A DNA stretch of 46,965 nt from an uncultured Polaribacter sp. (GTDB taxonomy: Bacteria; Bacteroidota; Bacteroidia; Flavobacteriales; Flavobacteriaceae), in NCBI GenBank assembly GCA_913047375.1, contig CAJWTV010000009.1:1-46965 (forward strand), read 5' to 3'. The position numbers and the translations under genes were made by a program. How positions within the stretch are numbered: the first letter of the stretch is position 1; each line of letters begins with the position of its first letter. Under the pieces are notes generated by a model that saw only the letters and a list, made by a program, of their open reading frames with translations, searched no databases and was not told the DNA's origin. This document shows positions 33,890 through 41,829 of this stretch, piece by piece.

Positions 33890-36331
33890 CAATATTTTAT
33901 AGATGTCATATTACCAATTCCTATTCAGAAAACGTTTACATATACTGTAACCGAAGATGAAGCGAAATTCCTGCAAAAAGGAATGCGTGTGGCAGTTTCA
34001 TTCGGTAAAACAAAAATGTATACTGGTTTGGTTTTTAATATTCATCAAACAGCACCAACTTTATACGAAGCAAAAGATATTTATCAAATCTTAGATGAGG
34101 AACCTCTAGTAAATGAACGTCAACTTCAACATTGGCAGTGGATTTCAAGTTATTACATGTGTTCTATTGGGGATGTTTATAGAGCTTCTTTGCCTTCAGC
34201 TTTTCTTTTAGAGAGTGAAACTATTATTATTAAAAATGATAAAGATATAGACGAATCGGATTTATTAGATGATGAGTTTTTAATTTATGAAGCACTTCAG
34301 CATCAGTCTCAGCTAACTATTCATCAAGTTTCAGACATTTTAGGTAAGAAAAAGGTAATGCCTATTGTAAATTCATTGATTAATAAATCTGTAATAATTG
34401 TTCAAGAAGAAATTTACGAACAATACAAACCAAAATTAGTAAGGTATGTTCGATTACATCAAAATTACACGAATAACGATTCCTTAGAGGACTTACTCTC
34501 AGAGTTATCCAGAGCAAAGAAACAAAGAACAGCAGTTTTAAGTTTTTTTCAATTGTTAGCGGCAAAAAAACCAATAAAAGCTAAAGATTTAGAGGAGAAA
34601 GCACAAGTCTCATCAAGTATTTTAAAATCTTTAGTTGAAAAGAATATTTTTGAATTTTATCATATAAAAATAGATAGAATTAGCTTTAAAGGAGAAGTAA
34701 ACGATTTAAAAAAGTTAAATAATTTCCAAGAAATTGCATTAAAAGAAATCAAAGAATCTTTTAAAAATAAGGATGTAACACTTTTACATGGAATTACGAG
34801 TTCTGGAAAAACTGAAGTTTATACAAAGTTAATTCAAGAAGTTTTAGACCAAGGTAAGCAAGTATTATTTTTACTACCCGAAATTGCTTTAACTACACAA
34901 ATTATAACTCGATTACAGATATATTTTGGGAATAAAATTTCAGTATTTCATTCAAAATATAGTATAAATGAAAGAGTGGAAGTATGGAGAAATGTATTAG
35001 AAAATAAATCAAAAGCTCAAATAATATTAGGTGCACGCTCTTCAGTATTTCTTCCTTTTTCTAACTTAGGCTTAATAATCGTAGATGAAGAGCATGAAAC
35101 TTCTTATAAACAATTTGAACCTTCACCGAGATATAATGCTCGTGACGCAGCTATAGTTTTGGCTAAGATTCATAAAGCAAAAATATTATTAGGCTCTGCT
35201 ACACCTTCACTTGAGAGTTACTTTAACGCAAAGCAAAATAAGTATGGTCTAGTTGAATTAAACAGAAGACATGGTAATGTTTTATTACCAAAAATTGAAT
35301 TGATAGATGTAAAAGAAAAATATCGAATAAAGGAAATGAATGGTCATTTTTCTAATAGAATGTTAAAGTTAATTCAAGAAGCTTTAGATAATAAAGAACA
35401 AGTAATTTTATTTCAAAATAGACGTGGATACTCGCCAGTTGTAGAGTGTAAAACATGTGGAGTTTCTCCAGAATGTCCTAATTGTGATGTTACATTAACT
35501 TATCATAAATTTAAACACGAATTAAGATGTCATTATTGTAATTATCTTAGATCCATGCCTAATAGTTGTGGTGCCTGTGGCAGTAATACTTTAGACACTA
35601 AAGGTTTTGGTACAGAGCAAATTGAGCTAGAATTAAAAAAACTTTTCCCTAATTTTAAAATCGGGAGAATGGACTTAGATACTACTCGTGGTAAACATGG
35701 GTATCAAAGAATTATAGGTGCTTTTGAGTCTAAAGAGATAGATGTATTAGTTGGAACACAGATGTTATCTAAAGGACTAGATTTTGATAATGTTTCTTTA
35801 GTAGGAGTTTTAAACGCAGATACAATGTTGAATTTTCCCGATTTTAGAGCACACGAGAGAGCATATCAGATGATGGTTCAAGTATCTGGAAGAGCGGGTA
35901 GGAGCAGGAAACAGGGAAATGTAGCCATACAAACTTACAATCCACTTCATCAAATATTACAACAAGTTTCTACTACAAATTATGTAAATATGTATGATGA
36001 ACAGTTACAAGAACGATGGCAATACAATTATCCACCATATTATAGGTTAATGAAAATTACCCTAAAGCATAGGGATTATAATAAAGTTGATAGTGGGATT
36101 AATTGGTTATTTAAAGCATTGCAACAATCTTTTGGAGATTATGTTTTAGGACCTTCAGCACCTGCTGTATCTAGAATTAGAAATCAATATATTAAAAATT
36201 TAATTATTAAAATCCCTCCAAAACAATCTTTAGCAGAAACAAAAAAGCATATAACTAAAATTAGAAATACTTTTGAAGCGGTAAAAGATTTTAGACCGAT
36301 TCGATTTATAACTGATGTAGATGCTTATTAA
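33887..36331 (+). CDS. priA: Primosomal protein N' (PriA replication-restart helicase)
   Basis: An 814-residue helicase that reloads the replisome at stalled forks. The 3'-DNA-binding domain begins at once (YFIDVILPIPIQKTFTYTV), so the TTG at 33887 is the best start; the next in-frame ATG (residue 33) would remove its first strands. The helicase core has Walker A GITSSGKTEVYT and the DEEH box IIVDEEHETSYKQ. The zinc module has eight cysteines (CKTCGVSPECPNC, then CHYCNY and CGACGS). Motif VI QVSGRAGRS is present. No SD sequence is visible, as expected in this phylum. Confidence 0.95.
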   Translation: MQYFIDVILPIPIQKTFTYTVTEDEAKFLQKGMRVAVSFGKTKMYTGLVFNIHQTAPTLYEAKDIYQILDEEPLVNERQLQHWQWISSYYMCSIGDVYRASLPSAFLLESETIIIKNDKDIDESDLLDDEFLIYEALQHQSQLTIHQVSDILGKKKVMPIVNSLINKSVIIVQEEIYEQYKPKLVRYVRLHQNYTNNDSLEDLLSELSRAKKQRTAVLSFFQLLAAKKPIKAKDLEEKAQVSSSILKSLVEKNIFEFYHIKIDRISFKGEVNDLKKLNNFQEIALKEIKESFKNKDVTLLHGITSSGKTEVYTKLIQEVLDQGKQVLFLLPEIALTTQIITRLQIYFGNKISVFHSKYSINERVEVWRNVLENKSKAQIILGARSSVFLPFSNLGLIIVDEEHETSYKQFEPSPRYNARDAAIVLAKIHKAKILLGSATPSLESYFNAKQNKYGLVELNRRHGNVLLPKIELIDVKEKYRIKEMNGHFSNRMLKLIQEALDNKEQVILFQNRRGYSPVVECKTCGVSPECPNCDVTLTYHKFKHELRCHYCNYLRSMPNSCGACGSNTLDTKGFGTEQIELELKKLFPNFKIGRMDLDTTRGKHGYQRIIGAFESKEIDVLVGTQMLSKGLDFDNVSLVGVLNADTMLNFPDFRAHERAYQMMVQVSGRAGRSRKQGNVAIQTYNPLHQILQQVSTTNYVNMYDEQLQERWQYNYPPYYRLMKITLKHRDYNKVDSGINWLFKALQQSFGDYVLGPSAPAVSRIRNQYIKNLIIKIPPKQSLAETKKHITKIRNTFEAVKDFRPIRFITDVDAY

Positions 36332-36490
36332 TGTATTTATAAGATAAATAAATCTTCTTCTGACTAATTGAAAATCATCTGAAAATTAATTATATCTTGA
36401 CATAAACGTGTAATTAAGAGATCTATAAACAGTGGTGTTATTACACTTAAATAATTGTTAATAGATGTTTTAAAAACCGAAAAAAGTTAT

Positions 36491-36498
36491 TATATTTG
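36491..36498 (+). promoter_or_regulatory. -7 promoter element of the rpsF operon (TATATTTG)
   Basis: An exact TAnnTTTG match 33 bases before rpsF, followed by GCAGCC, where transcription would begin. A TGTTTT about 20 bases upstream may be the -33 element. Confidence 0.65.
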
Positions 36499-36531
36499 CA
36501 GCCTTAAAAATAACCATTAAATATTTAATTT

Positions 36532-36873
36532 ATGAATCATTACGAAACTGTTTTCATTTTGAATCCCGTTTTATCTGATGCTCAGATAAAGGAAACAGTA
36601 CAAAAGTTTGAGGACTATTTGGTTTCTAAAGGTGCCGAAATGATTTCGAAAGAAGATTGGGGCTTAAAGAAATTAGCTTATCCAATACAAAAAAAGAAAA
36701 GTGGTTTTTACCATTTATTAGAGTACAAAATTTCTGGACAAGAAATTACTGCATTTGAATTAGAGTTTAGAAGAGATGATAGCGTTATGCGTTACCTTTC
36801 TGTTAGATTAGATAAACATGCAGCAGCTTGGGCAGAGAAAAGAAGTGAACGTGTTAAATCTACAAAAAAATAA
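36532..36873 (+). CDS. rpsF: 30S ribosomal protein bS6
   Basis: 113 residues. It begins MNHYETVFILNPVLSD, the usual bS6 start, and has GLKKLAYPIQKKKSGFYHLLEY and the C-terminal RRDDSVMRYLSVRLDKH. It binds 16S rRNA as a pair with bS18, whose gene starts three bases later. In Flavobacterium ribosomes, bS6, bS18 and bS21 are reported to cover the anti-Shine-Dalgarno end of 16S rRNA, which fits the lack of SD sites in this window. Confidence 0.97.
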   Translation: MNHYETVFILNPVLSDAQIKETVQKFEDYLVSKGAEMISKEDWGLKKLAYPIQKKKSGFYHLLEYKISGQEITAFELEFRRDDSVMRYLSVRLDKHAAAWAEKRSERVKSTKK

Positions 36874-36876
36874 GAC

Positions 36877-37173
36877 ATGGCAACTATAGAACAACAATCA
36901 AAAGGAGGTAAGTCTGCAGACGTTAGATATTTAACTCCATTAGACATTGATACTAAGAAAGAAGCAAAATACTGTAGATTTAAGAAAAAAGGTTTCAAGT
37001 ATATTGACTACAAAGATGCAGATTTCTTAATGTATTTAGTAAACGAACAAGGTAAAATTTTACCAAGACGTTTAACAGGAACATCATTAAAATATCAACG
37101 TAAAGTTGCGCAAGCAATTAAAAGAGCACGTCATTTAGCTCTTATGCCTTACGTTGGAGATATGTTAAAATAA
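36877..37173 (+). CDS. rpsR: 30S ribosomal protein bS18
   Basis: 98 residues, a little longer at the N-terminus than E. coli bS18 (about 75), as usual in Bacteroidota. The core is [39 protein letters not shown] and the [29 protein letters not shown] signature. The codons for Lys-Gly-Gly near the start spell AAAGGAGGT (36901-36909), an exact complement of the 16S anti-SD, inside the coding region. Second gene of rpsF-rpsR-rplI. Confidence 0.97.
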   Translation: MATIEQQSKGGKSADVRYLTPLDIDTKKEAKYCRFKKKGFKYIDYKDADFLMYLVNEQGKILPRRLTGTSLKYQRKVAQAIKRARHLALMPYVGDMLK

Positions 37174-37188
37174 TAAAGAAGTAGAGAT

Positions 37189-37635
37189 ATGGAATTGATA
37201 TTAAAACAAGACGTAGATAATTTAGGATTTAAAGATGATGTTGTATCTGTTAAAAATGGATATGGTAGAAACTTATTAATCCCTACAGGACAAGCGGTTT
37301 TAGCTACTTCATCTGCAAAGAAAGTCTTAGCAGAGAATTTAAAGCAAAGAGCTTATAAAGAAGCTAAATTGATTGCAGACGCTACTAAAATAGCAGATGC
37401 AGTTAAAGGATATGAAATTAAGATTGCATCTAAAGTAGGTTCTGGAGACAAATTATTTGGCTCTGTAAACAACATAGATTTAGCTGCAGCATTAGCAAAA
37501 GCAGGAACAGAATTAGATAAGAAATTTATCAAAGTTGTTGGTGGTTCTGTTAAAAGATTAGGTAAATACGAAGCATCTGTGCGTTTACACAGGGCAGTAG
37601 TTGCTGATATTACTTTTGAGGTAATAGCGGAGTAG
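37189..37635 (+). CDS. rplI: 50S ribosomal protein bL9
   Basis: 148 residues. The N-terminal globular part is MELILKQDVDNLGFKDDVVSVKNGYGRNLLIP, with the bL9 signature GYGRNLLIP. A long connecting helix and the C-terminal domain (GSGDKLFGSVNNIDLAAAL) follow. Last gene of the ribosomal operon, 15 bases after rpsR, and followed by a strong terminator. Confidence 0.97.
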   Translation: MELILKQDVDNLGFKDDVVSVKNGYGRNLLIPTGQAVLATSSAKKVLAENLKQRAYKEAKLIADATKIADAVKGYEIKIASKVGSGDKLFGSVNNIDLAAALAKAGTELDKKFIKVVGGSVKRLGKYEASVRLHRAVVADITFEVIAE

Positions 37636-37656
37636 TGATTTATTTCAATAAACTTT

Positions 37657-37688
37657 AAAAAGCTCGTTAGAAATAACGAGCTTTTTTA
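37657..37688 (+). terminator. Rho-independent terminator of the rpsF operon
   Basis: The 12-base stem AAAAGCTCGTTA with TAACGAGCTTTT around GAAA (a stable tetraloop) is followed by a T run, 22 bases after rplI. Confidence 0.92.
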
Positions 37689-37700
37689 TTTTTTTCATAA

Positions 37701-38168
37701 ATGAAGTATAGACAACTTACTAAAGAACAATTTGAAAATTTATGTCAAGAATTTGCTCGCTTTTTAGCAACACAAAGTATTGATTCAAAGGAATGGGATC
37801 AAATTAAAAAAAATAAACCTAAAGTGGCTGAAGATGAAATGAATGTTTTTTCTGATGTTGTTTGGGATGATGTATTAACAAATACTCAATATTTAGAGCA
37901 TTTTTCTGAAACTACTGTCAATTTATTTAAGTGTGACAAAGAAGAGATTCACAGAATAGCTATCAAAATAAATTGGGAAATAAATCTTTTAGAACAAAAA
38001 GGTTTTGAATGGTTAATGCAAAATCCAATGGATAATTCTGTTGATATCTTTAAAGGAACGAAACCTTATAAAGGAGAAAGAAATGTAGAATTATTTGATT
38101 TAATTGAAAAAGGGAGTAATGTCTCAAAAGGAGAAATTTTTGATTACTTTAATCAATTAGTTTCATAA
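37701..38168 (+). CDS. DUF6495 family protein
   Basis: A 155-residue cytosolic protein. It begins MKYRQLTKEQFENLCQEFAR and has FLATQSIDSKEWDQIKKNKP and DVVWDDVLTNTQYLEHFS, which I recognise as the DUF6495 family of Flavobacteriaceae. It is acidic and probably helical; there are no membrane segments and no known catalytic motif. Its place after rplI is conserved, although a terminator intervenes, so it needs its own promoter or read-through. The function is unknown. Confidence 0.8.
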   Translation: MKYRQLTKEQFENLCQEFARFLATQSIDSKEWDQIKKNKPKVAEDEMNVFSDVVWDDVLTNTQYLEHFSETTVNLFKCDKEEIHRIAIKINWEINLLEQKGFEWLMQNPMDNSVDIFKGTKPYKGERNVELFDLIEKGSNVSKGEIFDYFNQLVS

Positions 38169-38197
38169 AATAAATAAAGAACTCTAAAACAGAAAAA

Positions 38198-38578
38198 ATG
38201 GAATTTATCGAATACATTATTATCGCATTAAAAATTATTGTTAGTTTAAGTATTTTAAACGTTTGGCTAATTCAAGCTTATAAACCAACAAAATGGAGGG
38301 GTGGTAATAATATGGAATCTATCGTTAAAGAATTTGAGATTTATGGTTTATCGAAGCAATTTTGTTACGTTATTGGTTTTTTAAAAGTAAGTTTTGCAAT
38401 TTTATTGTTGGCTTCGATAAAATTTGAGTATTTAACTTTAATTGGGAGTTTTGGTTTAACTACTCTTTTAGTAGGGTCCGTAGGAATGCACATTAAAGTA
38501 AAGGATGCATTGTATAAGTCGTTTCCGGCAGCTTTATTTATCCTAATGAATATTATTATTATTTATAAATCTCTTTAG
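38198..38578 (+). CDS. DoxX-like small membrane protein
   Basis: A 126-residue protein with four predicted membrane helices. The loop KPTKWRGGNNMESIVKEFEIYGLSKQFCYVIGFLKV and the following helices match the DoxX/DoxD-like family. Such proteins have been linked to thiol or quinone chemistry, but most members are uncharacterised. It is 29 bases after the DUF6495 gene and may be co-transcribed. Its stop overlaps that of another DoxX-like gene on the opposite strand by four bases. Confidence 0.8.
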   Translation: MEFIEYIIIALKIIVSLSILNVWLIQAYKPTKWRGGNNMESIVKEFEIYGLSKQFCYVIGFLKVSFAILLLASIKFEYLTLIGSFGLTTLLVGSVGMHIKVKDALYKSFPAALFILMNIIIIYKSL

Positions 38579-38925
38579 AAATATACATAATAGGTTTTAA
38601 AAGCTATATATAAATTTAAAATGGCGAAAATAAAAGAAGGTAAAGACTGAATAAAACTGTCTTTAACTTTTAGTCTCACTATAAATCCTGAAACCATTAG
38701 TAAATGCAATCCAGATGAAGAGAGTAAAAGAAGAACTGGAAAGAGATAAAAACCTATTAAAGAGCCGATTGCACCCATTATCTGAAGTACACCCGTAAGC
38801 TTTCTAAAATTAGGTAATCCATATCGTTTGAATTCTGAAATAATATATTTTGAATAAAAACATTGTATACCAAAGTAAAAAAAAGCGATACTAGAAAATA
38901 AAATTAAAATTGTAAATAAATCCAA
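38575..38925 (-). CDS. DoxX-like small membrane protein (convergent relative)
   Basis: A 116-residue protein with four predicted helices. The text IISEFKRYGLPNFRKLTGVLQIMGAIGSLIGF parallels the FEIYGLSKQFCYVIGFLKV part of the neighbour at 38198, and both end in a VKD(S/A)..SLPS/FPA helix. The two genes are therefore probable distant relatives arranged tail to tail. No catalytic residues are evident and the function is unknown. Confidence 0.75.
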   Translation of the reverse strand: MDLFTILILFSSIAFFYFGIQCFYSKYIISEFKRYGLPNFRKLTGVLQIMGAIGSLIGFYLFPVLLLLSSSGLHLLMVSGFIVRLKVKDSFIQSLPSFIFAILNLYIAFKTYYVYF

Positions 38926-38974
38926 AAGTTTTTTTTAATAGTTAAATATTCTTAAAATTCCTTGTATGGTTAAT

Positions 38975-39619
38975 TTATGAATCAAAGGTATGTCTTTTTT
39001 CATCCGTTGAAGAAGCATCTAGTAGTTTATTAAAAGCTTTAATAGTATCGAAATTATTATTAATTTCATCAGATACTGCAACCCCTGAAATTCCTGTTCC
39101 TAATATATTTGTAACATCATTTGAGGTAATACCTCCATAACCGATAATTGGTGTTTTAGTTTTTAAACAGTCTAAAACAGAAGTAAAACCCGATATACCT
39201 AAAATTTTATTTAATTCCTCATTATTTCTTTTAGATTTAAAAGGTCCTAAACAGATATAATCTACTTCATCAGAGATTAAAGTTTTACAATCTTGTAGAG
39301 TATTTGCTTTGCTACCTATAATTTGCCAAGTATATAAATGTATCCTAGTCGAAGTGTATGAAATATTAATATTTTCCAGATAAACTCCATCAGCTTTAAT
39401 TTCTTTTGCAATTTTATAATTATCCTTAATAATTAATCTAGTTTGAAAATGAGATGTAATTTCTCTTGCAGCTGAAGCTAATTTTAAAATATTAGTTTTA
39501 GATTCATTATTTAAGCATAATTGGACTAACTCAGCTCCTGAAGTACAAGCATTTTGAATATTTTCTAAAAGCTCTTTAGAAGAATATCCTTCAGATATAT
39601 AGTGTAGTTTAGGTATCAT
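38975..39619 (-). CDS. ThiE/TenI-like TIM-barrel protein with degenerate active site
   Basis: 214 residues. The fold and start (MIPKLHYISEGYSSKEL) are those of thiamine-phosphate synthase ThiE or the related TenI. The ThiE residues that hold the pyrimidine diphosphate are altered. QLR-K is QLCLN (33-37), the ND pair is KD (65-66), GVHLG-D is GVYLENIN (78-85), and the T-T-K loop after GP-F is KSKRNN (128-133). The C-terminal phosphate-binding GYGGITSNDV and GISGVAVSDEI are kept. So it may bind a phosphate compound without making thiamine phosphate. The last 15 residues (SSTDEKRHTFDS) are a non-family tail. It lies downstream of the DEAD-like gene and is not in a thiamine cluster. Confidence 0.78.
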   Translation of the reverse strand: MIPKLHYISEGYSSKELLENIQNACTSGAELVQLCLNNESKTNILKLASAAREITSHFQTRLIIKDNYKIAKEIKADGVYLENINISYTSTRIHLYTWQIIGSKANTLQDCKTLISDEVDYICLGPFKSKRNNEELNKILGISGFTSVLDCLKTKTPIIGYGGITSNDVTNILGTGISGVAVSDEINNNFDTIKAFNKLLDASSTDEKRHTFDS

Positions 39620-39655
39620 GTTGTATTAATATAATTAAGAATAAAAAAAGTAAAA

Positions 39656-40273
39656 TTATGCAGAGATCAATTTATAGTGTTTCATAAAAATAGACTCAAA
39701 TCGTTTTATCTTTGGATCCATTTGTTCCAAGTAAATTATAAATTGGCACTTATTTATACCTTGTGTAATTGACATAAGAGCCGTATCTGATGTTTTTGGA
39801 ATTAAAAATGCGGCATCATCAATATTAAATATTTTTAATTGAGTTGTATTTATACCCTCTGCAAAAAGTAATTTAGACATTGTATTTGGTGTAGAAATAA
39901 TAATATCGACACCTTCAAATATTTCTGATTTTAAGACATCTACATGAAGTTTTTCATCACAAGCATAAACACGTAAAGAAGTACGTCTAGTATAAGTAAT
40001 AAAGGCATCATACAATGCTAATGCACAATCTCTGTTCTCTACCACAACCAAAGCTCTCGGTGCATTTCCATATGCTTCACATTTTAATTTTTGTAAAGTA
40101 GTAAGAATAAGTGTAGTTGTTTTTCCAGAACCTTTTTTACCTGTACAAATAATATTTGATCCACTTTTTATAACAGGAATAATCACACTTTGAAAGTTAG
40201 TAGGTGTATCAATTTCTAAAGTTTCGAGAACTTCTTTTATATCAGTATGTAATTTTTTAAAAGGCTTAATCAT
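39656..40273 (-). CDS. Single RecA-domain DEAD-box-like protein, degenerate
   Basis: 205 residues, against 350 or more for a full DEAD-box helicase. The first RecA domain is complete: Q-motif region TPTNFQSVIIPVIKSG, Walker A GKKGSGKT (45-52), motif Ia-like PRALVVVEN, and motif Ib STPNTM. Motif II reads IDDA (151-154) instead of DEAD, so the catalytic Glu is an Asp. Motif III (SAT) and the whole second RecA domain are absent, with the protein ending after a short helical tail. Similar one-domain proteins occur across Flavobacteriaceae, so it is a family and not a fresh truncation. It can probably bind ATP, but unwinding is unlikely. It is 36 bases before the ThiE-like gene. Confidence 0.8.
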   Translation of the reverse strand: MIKPFKKLHTDIKEVLETLEIDTPTNFQSVIIPVIKSGSNIICTGKKGSGKTTTLILTTLQKLKCEAYGNAPRALVVVENRDCALALYDAFITYTRRTSLRVYACDEKLHVDVLKSEIFEGVDIIISTPNTMSKLLFAEGINTTQLKIFNIDDAAFLIPKTSDTALMSITQGINKCQFIIYLEQMDPKIKRFESIFMKHYKLISA

Positions 40274-40386
40274 TTAAGAAATGTATCGTAAAATATTATT
40301 GATAATAATGAAGGCAAAGATACAACTAAATTGATTTTACTTGAGTAATATAAACTGATTTCCTAAGGTCAATAATCGTTGGTGTC

Positions 40387-41424
40387 CTATTCAGAGTTGT
40401 ACAAAGCCAATTGTTTTTTCATTATTGGTTTGAATAAAAATGGAAAATAGGAGAGTACAAGCATTGCAGGGTAGCCATATGGTAAATTAGGGCTCTTTTC
40501 TTTAGATTCTAATAAATGATATGGTTTTGCACCCATATGATGGTGATCTGAGTGTCTTGTCAATTCAAATAATAATACCCGTCCTATAATATGGTCAGAA
40601 TTCCAAGAATGCTTTGGTTGGACACGTTCATATCTTCCATTTTCTTGCATTTTTCTTCGCAAGCCATAATGTGCAAAATAGTTTTGTGCTTCCAAAATAG
40701 AAATCCCATAAACACTCGTAATAAAATATAGGAAAAGTAAATATAGCCCCCCAAAATAATAGATACTGAAAAGATAAAGCATTTGCAGAAGCGCATAAGT
40801 AATCATAGGATTTAGTAACTGACTTTTATCTTCATTTTTTAACCTTTTGGATTCTAATACCCAGGTTTTAAAATAACCACCTATTTGAGATCGAAGTGCA
40901 AAAAAATAAAAAATATCACCTTCTTTTGCAGATGTAAAATCTTCTGGTGTTCCAATATCTTTATGATGCCCTCCATTATGGTATGGTATAAAATGATTTT
41001 GAATAGCTGTTAGCAGCATAATATGAGCTAAGACTCTTTTTACAGTGTGTTCAGTTTTGTGACCTAGTTCATGCCCAATATTAATTCCATTAACTCCAAG
41101 AATAGTTCCCATCATTAATATGCATGCAATTAAATCTGATAAAGGTAACTCTGAATTTGAAACAGTAATTAAAAATTGATACGTAACCAAAAGATGCAGT
41201 GGTACAGAAAGATAAAGAACCAAATCAAAAAACATGTCTTCCTTTGCGAGTTTTTTTTCAATTTTACTTAAATTATAGGTGTTTTTAGGAATTATTTGTT
41301 CTAAAATAGGCACTAAAAGATATAAAAAAAACAATCCTGTATAGGCATATAATCCAGTTGTATTAAATGTTAGTAACCCTAAAAGAGGAATAATATAAGC
41401 TGCAAAATACTTGAATTTTAACAT
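40387..41424 (-). CDS. alkB: AlkB-type alkane 1-monooxygenase (membrane diiron hydroxylase)
   Basis: A 345-residue inner-membrane protein with about six hydrophobic helices. The diiron histidines appear as HELGHKTEH (118-126), HNGGHHKD (149-156), NYFAHYG (248-254) and RHSDHHH (290-296). These correspond to the AlkB boxes HELGHK, EHNRGHH, NYxEHYG and LQRHSDHH. The spacing and the GTPED after box 2 agree with alkane 1-monooxygenase, although the protein is shorter than Pseudomonas AlkB (about 400). It needs rubredoxin as electron donor, and none is nearby. The natural substrate may be an alkane, a fatty compound or another hydrocarbon. Single gene with a promoter at 41455-41486. Confidence 0.88.
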   Translation of the reverse strand: MLKFKYFAAYIIPLLGLLTFNTTGLYAYTGLFFLYLLVPILEQIIPKNTYNLSKIEKKLAKEDMFFDLVLYLSVPLHLLVTYQFLITVSNSELPLSDLIACILMMGTILGVNGINIGHELGHKTEHTVKRVLAHIMLLTAIQNHFIPYHNGGHHKDIGTPEDFTSAKEGDIFYFFALRSQIGGYFKTWVLESKRLKNEDKSQLLNPMITYALLQMLYLFSIYYFGGLYLLFLYFITSVYGISILEAQNYFAHYGLRRKMQENGRYERVQPKHSWNSDHIIGRVLLFELTRHSDHHHMGAKPYHLLESKEKSPNLPYGYPAMLVLSYFPFLFKPIMKKQLALYNSE

Positions 41425-41454
41425 AATTTAAAAAATGAATAAAAACTATTTGTG

Positions 41455-41486
41455 TAAATATAGATTGATTGTTTTAAAAGTACAAA
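41455..41486 (-). promoter_or_regulatory. Probable alkB promoter
   Basis: On the minus strand, TTTG (41486-41483) and TATATTTA (41462-41455) are 20 bases apart. The second is one base from TAnnTTTG. The alkB start lies about 30 bases downstream. Confidence 0.45.
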
Positions 41487-41801
41487 TATTTTATAACTCT
41501 AATAATCTAAAATTATGATAGTTATAATTATTTTTAGTTATCAAGAAGCTACAAATTTTTAGTTCGAATGTTTTTATAGTAGCGTATTAAAAAAATATTC
41601 TTGTATAATACCAAATATGAGTTTCTACAAAATTGTAATTAACACTTGTCGACGAATTGTAAAACACTTCCTAGTAATAATGTTTATTATCTATACAAGA
41701 CTTTCTGGGATATTTGACATAATACTACATTATAGCTTACAAATGGATAAACCATCATAAATACTAAACAATAGATTTGTACTATAATGTTCTGCGTTAT
41801 G

Positions 41802-41829
41802 TAACTTTGCTTTGGTAAAAGCGAAGTTA
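41802..41829. repeat. Hairpin/inverted repeat in the alkB upstream gap
   Basis: TAACTTTGCTTT and AAAGCGAAGTTA form a 12-base-pair stem with one G-T pair around the loop GGTA. The left arm also matches the -7 consensus (TAACTTTG). No T run follows directly, so a terminator is less likely than a decayed mobile-element end or a protein site. Confidence 0.45.

Noticed and set aside
39656..40273. DEAD-like gene as a fresh truncation of a full helicase
   Set aside because: The sequence after its stop, on the same strand, is the ThiE-like gene and shows no second RecA domain in any frame, and I recall relatives of the same length.
41617..41760. 47-codon frame in the alkB upstream gap
   Set aside because: Has an ATG and a possible membrane helix, but no promoter at a good distance, no recognised relatives, and a length expected by chance in 582 bases.
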